A program made the position numbers and the translations under genes. From assembly GCF_009707325.1 (NCBI RefSeq), contig NZ_CP046103.1:2274012-2338011 (forward strand): a stretch of 64,000 nt of DNA, read 5' to 3'. Below the pieces are notes generated by a model that was not told the DNA's origin, did no database searches, and worked only from the letters and a program-made list of their open reading frames with translations. Shown piece by piece: positions 46,341 through 55,470 of the stretch; within the stretch, counting starts at the first letter, position 1, and every line of letters starts with the position of its first letter. This DNA comes from Pseudomonas sp. IB20 (GTDB lineage: Bacteria > Pseudomonadota > Gammaproteobacteria > Pseudomonadales > Pseudomonadaceae).

Positions 46341-47131
46341 AGCGCTCATCGCTGTTCGTGATTCAACTGCTGTTCACCTTGCTGGTGTGCGCGTTCATGT
46401 TGGTGCCGGTGCTGATGTCGTTGCTGGCCGGGTTGACGCGTAATTTCTTCGTCGGCCTCTCCAGCGGCCTGACCTTCGACTGGCTGGTGCAGGTGTGGCA
46501 GGCCTACTCGCCGACGGTGTGGCTGTCGCTGCAATTGGCCCTGGCCTGCGCGGTGTGCGTCTGCGTGGTCGGCGTGCCGGCGGCCTACGCCCTGGTGCGC
46601 ATGAACAACCGCTTCAGCCGCGCCTTCGAGGAGTTGATGGTGCTCCCGGTGGCGATGCCGGGGTTGGCCAGTGCGTTGGCGTTGCTGCTGACCTACGGCC
46701 AGTTCGGCACGTTCCGCAGCAGCTGGTTGTTCATCCTTGTCGGCCATGTGCTGTTCACCTTGCCGTTCCTGGTGCGCCCGGTGATGGCGGTGATGCAACG
46801 CCAGCAACTGCCGGTGTTGGAAGAGGCTGCAGCCAGCCTCGGCGCGGGGCCGATCAAGCGCTTTTTCAGCGTGGTGGTGCCCAACTGCCGGGCGGGGATT
46901 CTGGCGGGCGTGCTGATGGTGGTCACCCTGAGCTTGGGTGAGTTCAACCTGACCTGGATGCTGCACACGCCGATGACGAAAACGCTGCCGGTGGGTTTGG
47001 CCGACAGCTACGCCTCGGCGCGCCTGGAAATCGCCAGTGCCTACACCCTTATCTTTTTGCTGATGATCGTGCCGCTGCTGATTGCATTGCAGGCCATCAG
47101 TGCTCGTTTGTCCCGTGGAGAGCGTCGATGA
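46337..47131 (+). CDS. ABC transporter permease 2
   Basis: A 264-residue permease with six helices and EAA loop LPVLEEAAASLGAGPIKRF. It starts with a GTG in the stop of permease 1 and its own stop overlaps the ATPase start (ATGA). Forms a heterodimer with permease 1. Confidence 0.92.
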   Translation: MKRSSLFVIQLLFTLLVCAFMLVPVLMSLLAGLTRNFFVGLSSGLTFDWLVQVWQAYSPTVWLSLQLALACAVCVCVVGVPAAYALVRMNNRFSRAFEELMVLPVAMPGLASALALLLTYGQFGTFRSSWLFILVGHVLFTLPFLVRPVMAVMQRQQLPVLEEAAASLGAGPIKRFFSVVVPNCRAGILAGVLMVVTLSLGEFNLTWMLHTPMTKTLPVGLADSYASARLEIASAYTLIFLLMIVPLLIALQAISARLSRGERR

Positions 47132-48159
47132 CCGCTATCACTATCCGCCTGCAAAGCTGTCGCAAGGCATTCGCCGACGGCACCGTGGCCGTGCATGACT
47201 TGAACCTGACCGTCGAAGGCGGCGAAACCCTGGCGATTCTCGGGCCGTCTGGCTGTGGCAAAACCACCACCTTGCGCCTGATTGCCGGGTTGGAGCGCCC
47301 GGATGTCGGCCAGGTATTTTTCGGCGATCAAGACGTCACGCGCCTGCCCATTGAGCGGCGTGATGTGGGCATGGTGTTCCAGAACTACGCGCTGTTTCCC
47401 AACCTGGATGTCGCCGGCAATATCGTCTATGGCTTGAAGATTCGCGGCGTGTCAGCGCCTGAGCGCAACAAACGCTGCGAAGAACTGTTGGAGCTGGTGG
47501 GCTTGCAGCACCACGGCCGGCGCAGCATCCATGAACTCTCGGGCGGCCAGCGTCAGCGTGTGGCCCTGGCCCGCGCCCTCGCACCGCGCCCCAAAGTGCT
47601 GTTGCTGGATGAGCCGCTGGCGGCCTTGGATGCGCAATTGCGCGAGCGCTTGCGCAGTGAGTTGGATCAACTGCTGAGCGGGCTTGGCATCACCTCGGTC
47701 TTCGTCACCCATGATCAAGGCGAAGCTATGGCCCTGGGCGACCGCATCCTGGTGATGGAGCAGGGGCGCGTCGCGCAACTGGCCAGCCCACGGGAGATTT
47801 ACCAGCAGCCGGCCAACGCGTTCGTCGCAGGCTTCGTCGGCAACCTCAATGCTTTTACCGTGCTGGATCGCACCGCCCACGGCTTGAAAGTCTGCGGCGG
47901 CGAGCTGCCGTGGCACGCGCTCGATTTGCCGAGCACGGTGTACTGCCGTCCCGAACACCTGCGTGTGATGGAAGACGAAGGGCACCTGCACGGCCACCTG
48001 GTGGCGCAATTCTTCCAGGGCGCACAAAGCCGCTTGCTGGTGGATGTCGGCGGCCCGCAACCGCTGCTGGTGGACAGCAGCGACAACCAACTGCACCGCG
48101 TCGGCGCGCCGATTGCTCTGGCGATTGCGCCGCACATGTTGTTCACCCTGAATGCGTGA
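47128..48159 (+). CDS. ABC transporter ATP-binding protein (PotA/FbpC type)
   Basis: A 343-residue ATPase with Walker A LGPSGCGKTTTLR near residue 37, Q-loop MVFQNYALFPNL, signature LSGGQRQRVALARAL, Walker B VLLLDEPLAALD and H-loop FVTHDQGEAMALGDRI. The C-terminal 110 residues form the TOBE regulatory domain (VYCRPEHLRVM). It powers the two permeases. The phosphodiesterase gene starts nine bases after its stop. Confidence 0.94.
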   Translation: MTAITIRLQSCRKAFADGTVAVHDLNLTVEGGETLAILGPSGCGKTTTLRLIAGLERPDVGQVFFGDQDVTRLPIERRDVGMVFQNYALFPNLDVAGNIVYGLKIRGVSAPERNKRCEELLELVGLQHHGRRSIHELSGGQRQRVALARALAPRPKVLLLDEPLAALDAQLRERLRSELDQLLSGLGITSVFVTHDQGEAMALGDRILVMEQGRVAQLASPREIYQQPANAFVAGFVGNLNAFTVLDRTAHGLKVCGGELPWHALDLPSTVYCRPEHLRVMEDEGHLHGHLVAQFFQGAQSRLLVDVGGPQPLLVDSSDNQLHRVGAPIALAIAPHMLFTLNA

Positions 48160-48168
48160 GAGCCTATT

Positions 48169-49002
48169 TTGAACCGTCCGTTTCTTGTCGCTCAGATCAG
48201 CGACCTGCACCTTAAAGCCGGCAACCGCCTGACCTATGGCGTGGTGGATACGTTGGGCGCACTGCGCCGTGCCGTCGACTACCTGAACGCCAGCTACCCA
48301 CGGCCCGATATTGTGGTGATCAGCGGTGATCTGGTGGACTTCGGCCGCGCCGATGAATACGCCGTGCTGCATCCGGAATTGGCGCGCCTGCACATGCCTT
48401 GCTACCTGGTGCCCGGCAACCACGACACGCGTGGGCCGTTACTGGATGCTTTTGGTGATCACCGTTATTTGCCAGCGTCGCCAGACGGCCCTTTGGATTG
48501 GGTGGTGGAGGAGCATCCGCTGCGCCTGATCGGTCTCGATTCGACCATTCCCGGTGGTCACGGGGGCCAACTGCTCGACAGCCAGTTGCAGTGGCTTGAC
48601 GACCAATTGGCGTTGCGCCCTGAGGCGCCGACCTTGCTGATCCTGCATCACCCGCCGTTTATCAGCGGTATCGGCCATATGGACCGCGAACCCTTTATCA
48701 ATGCCGCCGCCCTGGAGCGCGTCATCGCCCGTCACCCGCAAGTGGAACGCCTGCTGTGCGGGCATCTGCATCGGCCGATGCAACGGCGCTTTGGCGGCAG
48801 CTTGAGTTGCGTGTGCCCCGGCACTTCGCACCAGATCGTGCTCGACCTGCAAGACGCCGCGCCCGCGCATTTCAACTTGGAGCCGGCAGGTTATCTGCTG
48901 CACCGCTGGGATGAGCAGCAGGGTGTGATCAGCCACAACGGCGTGTTCGGGGACTACCCGGGGCCGTATCCGTTTTATGACGCTCATGGATTGATTGACT
49001 GA
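48169..49002 (+). CDS. Cytoplasmic metallophosphodiesterase (GpdQ/cyclic nucleotide PDE class III-like)
   Basis: A 277-residue calcineurin-type phosphoesterase with the five metal motifs: AQISDLHLK, ISGDLVDFG, VPGNHDTRG, LILHHPPF and LLCGHLHRP. The order and length match GpdQ, a glycerophosphodiesterase, and CpdA-type enzymes. No signal peptide, so it acts in the cytoplasm on what the importer brings in. It starts at TTG (48169); the ATPase stop is nine bases away. Substrate unknown: glycerophosphodiesters are the leading guess. Confidence 0.88.
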   Translation: MNRPFLVAQISDLHLKAGNRLTYGVVDTLGALRRAVDYLNASYPRPDIVVISGDLVDFGRADEYAVLHPELARLHMPCYLVPGNHDTRGPLLDAFGDHRYLPASPDGPLDWVVEEHPLRLIGLDSTIPGGHGGQLLDSQLQWLDDQLALRPEAPTLLILHHPPFISGIGHMDREPFINAAALERVIARHPQVERLLCGHLHRPMQRRFGGSLSCVCPGTSHQIVLDLQDAAPAHFNLEPAGYLLHRWDEQQGVISHNGVFGDYPGPYPFYDAHGLID

Positions 49003-49056
49003 GGTTTTACGGAGGTTCACTTCACTCAACTAAGCACTTAAACGTTCGTTAACGCG

Positions 49057-49079
49057 GCGGCCAGCCCAAGTTGGCCGCG
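49057..49079 (+). terminator. Hairpin between phosphodiesterase and porin genes
   Basis: GCGGCCA and TGGCCGC pair around a nine-base loop, about 60 bases before the porin ATG. There is no T run. It could reduce read-through or regulate the porin mRNA. Confidence 0.4.
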
Positions 49080-49139
49080 TGCATCCTGCTGCCTTTTTTA
49101 AGCGCCCGGAACTTGGATTCCGCGCCGGAGTTCGTCCTG

Positions 49140-50459
49140 ATGAAAGCCACTTTGAATGTATTAAGCGTATTGACCGGCGGCCTGGGTATTGCCCTGAGCC
49201 CCTTGGCCTCGGCTGATTTCTTGAGCGACAGCAAAGCCAACTTGAACATGCGCAACTTCTACTTCAATAACGACAACCGCGACGGCGCCGCTGCACCGTC
49301 GAAGACTCAAGAGTGGGGCCAGGCGTTTATCCTTAACTACCAGTCGGGTTTTACCGATGGCACTGTCGGCTTTGGTTTGGATACCGTCGGCATGCTCGGC
49401 GTGACCCTCGACAGCGGCGCCGGCCGCCATGTGGGCAGCTCGATGATCCCCACCGCTGACGGCAAGGCCGCCGACAGCTGGGCGCGTGGCGGCGCGACGG
49501 CCAAGGCGCGTGTTGCCAAGACCGAGCTGCGCTACGGCTACCTGCGCCCAAACCTGCCGATCCTGGTGAGCAACGATGGCCGCCTGTTGCCGCAATCCTT
49601 CGAGGGCGGGCAGGTCACCAGTAAAGACATCGACAACCTGACCCTGATCGGCGGCCAGCTGCAGCACACCACCGGCCGTGGCTCCAGCGATCGCAGTGGC
49701 CTGGCGGCGGCGGGCGGCACCCAAGAGAGCAACAAATTCAACTACGCAGGTGCCGACTATCAAGTGAACAAGGACCTGCTGGTCCAGTACTACTACGCCA
49801 ACCTCGAAGACTATTACCAGCAGCACTTTGCCGGTTTGATCCATGTATTGCCGCTTGGCGACTACGGCTCATTGAAAACCGACCTGCGTTACTTCAAGAC
49901 CACCGCAGACGGCAAAAACAGCAACGCCGCCGGGCGTGCCGAAGGGTATAAATTCAGCGGCTACACCAAGAACGGCAGTGGTGAAATCGACAACAACACC
50001 TGGAGTGCCGCGTTTATCTACTCCTTGGGCCCACACGCGATCACTGCCGGTTACCAGCAAGTCTCCGACGACAGCAACTTCGCCCAACTCAACCAGGGCG
50101 GCCTGGTCAACAAAGGCGAGGGCGGTTCCAGCCTGTACCTCTACACCGACTGCACCGTGCAAACCTTCATCCAGGCCGGCGAACGCACCGTCTTCGCGCA
50201 ATACGCCTACGACTTCGTCGCACTGGGCCTGCCGGGCCTTAAGGCGTCGGTAATGTACTTGAAAGGCGACCATATCCTCACCACCGCTGGCAACACGGCC
50301 AGCGAATGGGAACGGGATATCTCCCTGGATTACGTGGTGCAAAGCGGCACGTTCAAGAACGTCGGGTTCGGCTGGCGTAACGGCGTGTCGCGCAGTGAAG
50401 TGGCGCGGGACCAGGATCAGAATCGGGTGTTTGTGAGTTATTCGATTCCGTTGATGTAA
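49140..50459 (+). CDS. OprD-family outer-membrane porin
   Basis: A 439-residue porin with a signal peptide (NVLSVLTGGLGIALSPLASA). OprD family signs are SKANLNMRNFYFNNDNRDG, EWGQAFILNYQSGFTDGTVG and the mid-barrel HVLPLGDYGSLKTDLRYF; it ends in FVSYSIPLM. OprD channels take up small acids, amino acids or similar. It lies on the same strand 137 bp after the phosphodiesterase and probably supplies the outer-membrane entry for the same substrate. Start fixed by the signal peptide. Confidence 0.92.
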   Translation: MKATLNVLSVLTGGLGIALSPLASADFLSDSKANLNMRNFYFNNDNRDGAAAPSKTQEWGQAFILNYQSGFTDGTVGFGLDTVGMLGVTLDSGAGRHVGSSMIPTADGKAADSWARGGATAKARVAKTELRYGYLRPNLPILVSNDGRLLPQSFEGGQVTSKDIDNLTLIGGQLQHTTGRGSSDRSGLAAAGGTQESNKFNYAGADYQVNKDLLVQYYYANLEDYYQQHFAGLIHVLPLGDYGSLKTDLRYFKTTADGKNSNAAGRAEGYKFSGYTKNGSGEIDNNTWSAAFIYSLGPHAITAGYQQVSDDSNFAQLNQGGLVNKGEGGSSLYLYTDCTVQTFIQAGERTVFAQYAYDFVALGLPGLKASVMYLKGDHILTTAGNTASEWERDISLDYVVQSGTFKNVGFGWRNGVSRSEVARDQDQNRVFVSYSIPLM

Positions 50460-50474
50460 GTCGTCAAGTCGCTT

Positions 50475-50500
50475 GAGCCCCAATTCACCCTTGGGGCTTA
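50475..50500. terminator. Hairpin after the porin gene
   Basis: GAGCCCCAA and TTGGGGCTT pair around TTCACCC between two convergent genes. It lacks a long T run (TACGCTTAAT follows) but can serve both strands. Confidence 0.6.
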
Positions 50501-50503
50501 CGC

Positions 50504-50950
50504 TTAATCGCTGCTGCAACCCAGCAGAATCCAACGGCGCCCTTGCGCATGAATATCAACACTAAACTTCATGGCGCTTGGACTCTCCGTGGAAAGACGC
50601 ACTGCTTGAAACTGTTTAGCGGCGTATTCCAGTAAATAGCTGACTAACGCCCCACCAATACGACGCTTGCGCATCGTTGGATCAACGTATATCCGTCTTA
50701 GCCGGCCGGTTTCTGGACCTGCGTATGGGTCGCGGGAAAGACCGCCAACTGCAAGCAATTGGCCGTGACGAAAGACGCCTACAAGGCACTCTCCCGGTTG
50801 GTCAAACCGATTTGTGCAGTTTTCCCACTCGGTGATAAGCCGCGTCAGGAACCTGAACCCTTCGGCAACGGCCTGCGCTTCCAGCTCACGGAGCTGCTCG
50901 GGAAGCTCTTCGAGCTTGCGTATCGAAAAGGCTTCGCTGGCCGGTGTCAT
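50504..50950 (-). CDS. GNAT-family N-acetyltransferase
   Basis: A 148-residue acetyltransferase. The acetyl-CoA motif is RLRRIYVDPTMRKRRIGGAL; the core has LVGVFRHGQLLAVGGLS. The normal C-terminal motif (GF..) is replaced by KFSVDIHAQGRRWILLGCSSD, so the end may be altered by a small indel. The ATG overlaps the GFA-like gene's stop (ATGA), showing a shared transcript. Acceptor unknown. Confidence 0.8.
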   Translation of the reverse strand: MTPASEAFSIRKLEELPEQLRELEAQAVAEGFRFLTRLITEWENCTNRFDQPGECLVGVFRHGQLLAVGGLSRDPYAGPETGRLRRIYVDPTMRKRRIGGALVSYLLEYAAKQFQAVRLSTESPSAMKFSVDIHAQGRRWILLGCSSD

Positions 50951-51204
50951 ACAGAGTCCTCGCAAAACCAGGCAGCCTTGGATTCAAGGCAGCTGTGCGC
51001 CTGATTGCGCGCAACAAAAGGCGTGTCTAGCGTGCCGAGTGCGATGGAAACCCATCCTCGGTAAAGCCCATTGGCATCAGACCAGAATAGCGATGATCCA
51101 CACCGTGAACAGAATTGGCGAGTATGGGTGACGGCTTTTAATCGAGTCGAAACCTGATAGTTGATAGCACCGCATAGGCAACTGCCTTGAGTCACTGCAT
51201 CCAT
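50947..51204 (-). pseudogene. GFA-family gene with internal deletion
   Basis: GFA proteins bind zinc through CxC...CxxC clusters. This 85-residue frame has the first part QGSCLCGAINYQVSTRLKAV and the later FCSRCGSSLFWSDANG, but the roughly 40 residues normally between, with the CHCxxC ligand set, are missing; TH joins directly to TRQFCS. The C-terminus is also diverged. With one metal site lost it is probably non-functional, though still translated and coupled to the GNAT gene. Start at 51204 (MDAVTQGSCLCG). Confidence 0.75.
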
Positions 51205-51306
51205 GTTGGTGGGTCTCCCAAGAAGTACCACCCTAGTTTATTTCAGCGCGCAGAGGCTGTGGTGAATGAGTTGTCGTGGCACGCAGGTTTTCTGTGGCAG
51301 GTGCGC

Positions 51307-52395
51307 TTAGGTGTTGGTCTTCAACTTGGTCCACAGCCGGGTAGCCAGCCGTGCAATGGCCGGGGGCAGGTCTTCGACGATAAACAACGTGTCCATCACG
51401 CTTTTCGGCGGGTAGATCGCCAGGTCCTGCTTAACCGCAGGAGTGAGGAACTCATCCGCCGCGCTGTTGGGGTTGGCGTAGTGGATGCTGTTGCTGATGT
51501 TGGCGATCACCTTGGGCTCGAGCAGGTAGTTCATGTAGGCGTAGGCGTTCTTTTCATGGGGCGCGGCCTTGGGCATCACCACCATGTCCAGCCACAGCGT
51601 CGAGCCTTCTTCGGGGATGGAGTAGCCGATCTGAATGCCATTGTTGGCTTCTTTTGCGCTCGTAGCCGCTTGCACTACGTCACCGTTGAAACCGATCACC
51701 GCGCAGATATTGCCGTTGGCCAAGTCGCTGATGTACTTGGACGCGTGGAAGTATTGGACGTAGGGCCGGATCTTCAACAGTGCCTGCTCGGCCTGTTTAT
51801 AGTCGGCGGGTTCATGGCTGTGGTGAGGCAGGCCGAGGTAGTTGAGGGTGATGGGCAGAATCTGCGTGGGGTTGTCGATGATTGCCACGCCGCAGGTACT
51901 GAGCTTTTTGATTGTGTCTTCGTCAAAAAACATCTTCCACGAGCGGGTGACGTCGGTGTTGCCGAAGATCGCCTTGATCTTCTCGACGTTGTAGCCGATG
52001 CCCGCCGTGCCCCACATGTAGGGGAAGCCGTACTGGTTGCCCGGGTCGTTGACTTCGAGTTTTTTCATCAGCAGTGGGTCGAGGTTTTTCCAGTTCGGCA
52101 ACTGGCTGCGGTCGAGCTTCTGGATCGCGCCGGCCTTGATCAGCCGCGACAAGAAGTGGTTGGAAGGGCTGACCACGTCGTAGCCGGTGTTGCCGGTCAT
52201 CAACTTCGATTCAAGCACTTCGTTGCTGTCATGAATGTCGTAGGTGGCCTTGATGCCGGTGGCCTGAGTAAAATTGGTGAGGGTGTCGTCGGCGATATAG
52301 CCGTTCCAGTTGGAGATGTTCACTTCTTCAGCGGCGTGGCTGGCCGCCGACAACGCGCCGAGTATCACCGCCACAGACAATCGCTTGATGTGCAT
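51307..52395 (-). CDS. Polyamine-type periplasmic binding protein (PotF/SpuD-like)
   Basis: A 362-residue exported protein (signal IKRLSVAVILGALSAASHAAE). EEVNISNWNGYIADDTLTNF, then DVVSPSNHFLSRLIKAGAIQ and PYMWGTAGIGYNVEKIKAIF, are the polyamine-binding-protein layout; the ligand-site aromatic residues appear as NWNGY and YMWGT. It presumably delivers putrescine or a related amine to a transporter encoded elsewhere, since no permease is adjacent. It follows the oxidase gene by 19 bp in one operon. The start at 52395 is fixed by the signal peptide. Confidence 0.9.
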   Translation of the reverse strand: MHIKRLSVAVILGALSAASHAAEEVNISNWNGYIADDTLTNFTQATGIKATYDIHDSNEVLESKLMTGNTGYDVVSPSNHFLSRLIKAGAIQKLDRSQLPNWKNLDPLLMKKLEVNDPGNQYGFPYMWGTAGIGYNVEKIKAIFGNTDVTRSWKMFFDEDTIKKLSTCGVAIIDNPTQILPITLNYLGLPHHSHEPADYKQAEQALLKIRPYVQYFHASKYISDLANGNICAVIGFNGDVVQAATSAKEANNGIQIGYSIPEEGSTLWLDMVVMPKAAPHEKNAYAYMNYLLEPKVIANISNSIHYANPNSAADEFLTPAVKQDLAIYPPKSVMDTLFIVEDLPPAIARLATRLWTKLKTNT

Positions 52396-52414
52396 TGCAT
52401 TCACCTTTTTTGTT

Positions 52415-53734
52415 TTAGATTTCTGAACGGGCGCGCACCGCTTCGATGCGCATGCGCAGCAGGGCGCCAAGGTCGAACAGCGGGCGCGGCGGCAACCAGC
52501 CCGGTTGCGCACGCTGGATGACCGATTGCAGTAACGGCGAGCTGTGCCCGCAGGCCCACTGCGCCATCAGCCGGCCCCACAAGGTGCCGCGCGCCACGCC
52601 GGAACCGTTGCACCCGGCGATGGCGTACAGGTTGTTTTCGACCTTGGCGAAGTACGGTTGGCCCGACCGCGAAGCGCTGAGGTGGCCGGTCCAGGTGTAG
52701 TGGATGTCCTGTTCGGTGAGCCACGGGAAGCGTCGTTGCAAACCCCGCACATGGTGCTGGCGGCGTTGCAGCAAGTCGGTGTTGGACAAGTCGCGGGTGC
52801 GGTACTCGGCGGTGTTGCGGATCATCACGCGCCGGTCCGGCGTCAGACGTACCGTGGCGCCGAGTGGTCGCGTGGACAGCACGCCCCAGGGCTCGGCGGC
52901 GCATTCTTTGTCCGTCAGCGGGCGGGTGAGGCTGGCGCTGAGTTCCATGGGGAACGTGGCGCTGTGGTCCAGGCCTACGCGCGGCACAAAGGCGTTCAGG
53001 CACACCAGCACGTGCCGCGCTTCAATACTGCCGCCAGGGCTGGTCGCGCGAATGCTGCCGTTGCCCATGCGCTCAAGGCCGCTGATGTCGGTGTGTTCAA
53101 ACAGGCTGACCGAGGCCGGTAACGCCGCCAGCAAACCCTTCACGTACTTGGCCGGTTGCAGCAGGGCGTTGCCATTGCCGCACCAGATCCCGGCCTGGTA
53201 ATGCGCGGTGCCGAGCTTCTGGTGCAGCGCGTCGCCTTGCAGAAATTGTGCAGAAGCGCCGAGGGCGAGCAAGGTGGCGAGTTTGCTGTCGACGTGATCG
53301 AGCTTATCGGCGTCATGCACGGCGAAGAAGTAACCGTTGTCGCGATAGTCGCAGTCGATGGCATGGCGAGCAATGCGTTGGCGCACCTCGTCGCTCGCCG
53401 CGCGGGAGATCGCGGTGTCCACCTCAAAACCGTCGAAGCCCACATTGCCCAGCAACTCGCTTTCGGTCGGGTGTTCGTGCGCCACCACAAACCCGGAGTT
53501 TCGCGCCGAGGCACCTTGCGCCGCGCATTGGCGGTCGACGATCACGATACGTGCATCGGGGTGCAACTCGGCCAGGCTGTGAGCCGCGCAGAGCCCGGTG
53601 ATACCCGCGCCGATCACCAGCCAGTCGGCCTGCTGTGTACCTTTCAAGGCGCTGCGGGCGGGCAGGGGTTGGGTTTGGGCGATCCAGCCACAGATATTGT
53701 CCACGTTTACCTCGGCTGCATGCGTTGATCGCAT
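52415..53734 (-). CDS. FAD-dependent amine oxidoreductase (PuuB-like)
   Basis: A 439-residue DAO-family flavoenzyme. ADWLVIGAGITGLCAAHSLA is the FAD-binding fold near residue 37; GASARNSGFVVAHEHP contacts the flavin; YTWTGHLSASRSGQPYFA and AGCNGSGVARGT close the active site. PuuB oxidises gamma-glutamylputrescine; its neighbours (polyamine-type binding protein and LysR gene) support an amine substrate. Cytoplasmic. Transcribed leftwards, divergent from the LysR gene. Confidence 0.87.
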   Translation of the reverse strand: MRSTHAAEVNVDNICGWIAQTQPLPARSALKGTQQADWLVIGAGITGLCAAHSLAELHPDARIVIVDRQCAAQGASARNSGFVVAHEHPTESELLGNVGFDGFEVDTAISRAASDEVRQRIARHAIDCDYRDNGYFFAVHDADKLDHVDSKLATLLALGASAQFLQGDALHQKLGTAHYQAGIWCGNGNALLQPAKYVKGLLAALPASVSLFEHTDISGLERMGNGSIRATSPGGSIEARHVLVCLNAFVPRVGLDHSATFPMELSASLTRPLTDKECAAEPWGVLSTRPLGATVRLTPDRRVMIRNTAEYRTRDLSNTDLLQRRQHHVRGLQRRFPWLTEQDIHYTWTGHLSASRSGQPYFAKVENNLYAIAGCNGSGVARGTLWGRLMAQWACGHSSPLLQSVIQRAQPGWLPPRPLFDLGALLRMRIEAVRARSEI

Positions 53735-53803
53735 GGATGATTTAAGTCGATGGCTGGAATTTATAGGGACTTGGGTGGTACAACCAACGCTATAAAATCA
53801 TCC
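53735..53803. promoter_or_regulatory. Divergent promoter region with 9-bp inverted repeat
   Basis: GGATGATTT (53735-53743) and AAATCATCC (53795-53803) are perfect complements flanking the 86-bp gap between the oxidase and LysR genes; inside is the imperfect dyad TTGGGTGGTACAACCAA (53771-53787). LysR proteins bind such sites and repress themselves while activating the divergent gene. Confidence 0.45.
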
Positions 53804-53820
53804 AGCTATTCGGAAAGCGC

Positions 53821-54696
53821 ATGGATAAGCTTCGTCACGTACCGTCGATGCAAGGTCTGCAGGCGTTGGTGGCAGTCAGCGACAGCAGCAGTTTCACCCA
53901 GGCTGCGCACACGTTGTGCCTGACCCAGAGCGCGGTCAGTCGCCAGGTGCAGCAATTGGAAAGCCACTTCGGTGTGGCGCTGTTCACGCGCACCAGCCGC
54001 CGTTTGCAGCTGACGGCTGAAGGCGAGCAGGTATTGATTTTCGCACGCAGTATCCTCGCGCAACTCAAGGCGCTGGAGGACCGCATCTCGCCGCACAAAC
54101 GCCCGTTCCGCATTCGCCTGCATGTGTCGTTGGCCGTGCGCTGGCTGCTGCCCAAGTTGAGCGATTTCTACCGGTTGCACCCGGACATTTCCCTGGCCAT
54201 CGAGACCGTCGCCACGGAAGTGGTCGAGCCTGCCGGCGACAGCGATGCCTACATTCAGTACCTGCCCACGCCGCCCACTGATCCGACGTGCCTCACGCTG
54301 TTCCAGGAAAAACTGGTACCGGTGTGTGCGCCCAGCCTGAAGCCGTTGGCAACCCTTGCTGACCTGCGCACCGTGGCGCTGCTGCACCGCTCGGTCGACC
54401 AGCAAGACTGGCGCGTATGGCTTGCCGCCAACGGCGCCGGTGCACTGGAGGACTACCGGCACATTCCCTTCAACCTCGATGAATTGGCGCTGGACGCCGC
54501 CGCGCGCGGGCTGGGTGTGGCGATGACCGACTTGAGCCTGGCCGCTGAATCCATCGAGCGCGGCGTGCTGGTGGTGCCGTTGGGTGAGCCGTTGGAGACG
54601 GGCGGGGTGTATGCGCTGTGCTTGCAACCGATGGCGGCGTCCCACGCAGGGTGTGCCGTGGTCATGGCGTGGTTCGCACAACAGGTACAACGCTGA
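53821..54696 (+). CDS. LysR-family transcriptional regulator (GcvA-like)
   Basis: A 291-residue regulator. The N-terminal winged helix is LQALVAVSDSSSFTQAAHTL then CLTQSAVSRQVQQLESHFGV. The C-terminal effector domain (about 90-290) is like GcvA/AmpR regulators (FRIRLHVSLAVRWLLPKLSDF). It is divergent from the polyamine-type oxidase operon and likely controls it in response to an amine or its product. Confidence 0.9.
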   Translation: MDKLRHVPSMQGLQALVAVSDSSSFTQAAHTLCLTQSAVSRQVQQLESHFGVALFTRTSRRLQLTAEGEQVLIFARSILAQLKALEDRISPHKRPFRIRLHVSLAVRWLLPKLSDFYRLHPDISLAIETVATEVVEPAGDSDAYIQYLPTPPTDPTCLTLFQEKLVPVCAPSLKPLATLADLRTVALLHRSVDQQDWRVWLAANGAGALEDYRHIPFNLDELALDAAARGLGVAMTDLSLAAESIERGVLVVPLGEPLETGGVYALCLQPMAASHAGCAVVMAWFAQQVQR

Positions 54697-54768
54697 ACTA
54701 CAAACGTACAAGATTCAGCGTAAACCGCCTCAGTAGACTCGCGGACTTCTTCTACGGCAGGTTTTTTC

Positions 54769-55373
54769 ATGGACATTTTCCTCTACGCCTTCAGTGTCAT
54801 GTACAGCCCGGGCCCTGTGAACTTGATGGGCCTGAACGCCGGGCTCACCGGTAAATTGCGCCGCTGCAGTGGGTTCTACATTGGCGTGGGCTGCGCGATG
54901 CTGCTGATGTTCGTGCTGTTCGGCTACACCGGCGAGGCGATCGTTTCCCAGGCGGCGCTGCCGTATATCTCACTGGTCGGCGGTGTGTACACGCTGTACC
55001 TCGCCTATCAAGTGTTCACCGCCGCACGGTGGTTGAAGCGTCTTCAAGCACGCCGACCAAGGCCCTCACGTTCTGGAATGGCCTGGTGATTCAGTTGCTC
55101 AACCCCAAAGGCATCGTGGCGGTGTTGCCGATTACCAGCGTGATGTTGCCGGCGGCGCATGTTACCGGGGCGTCCATCGCCGGGGTTTCGGCCTTGCTGG
55201 GGCTGGGCGCAGTCGGTGCGCCGTGGGTCTACGCCTTGCTGGGCGCGGTGCTGGGGCGGCGGATTAACGGGGCGTCGGCGTTTACCGTATTCAATCGTTG
55301 CATGGGCTTGGCGCTGGCAGCGTGTGCGTATTTCATGTTTCACGCGTTCTATCTACACGTGATGGCAACATGA
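54769..55373 (+). pseudogene. LysE/RhtB-family exporter gene with a frameshift
   Basis: Two overlapping frames together encode a normal LysE protein of about 200 residues. The first (54769-55089) starts MDIFLYAFSVMYSPGPVNLM and runs to YLAYQVFTAA; the second reads VVEASSSTPTKALTFWNGLV then LLNPKGIVAV to HAFYLHVMAT. The shift lies at about 55020-55032 (CCGCACGGTGGTTG). LysE proteins export amino acids. Either a real inactivation or a sequencing error. Confidence 0.85.
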
Positions 55374-55470
55374 GTGGTTCTCGTGATCGTCTAGAGTAAA
55401 ATGAGTTTGTCTCACTATGAGTGTGTGTCGACAATGGCTGCCATCAATATCGACATTGGAGTTGTAAGTC

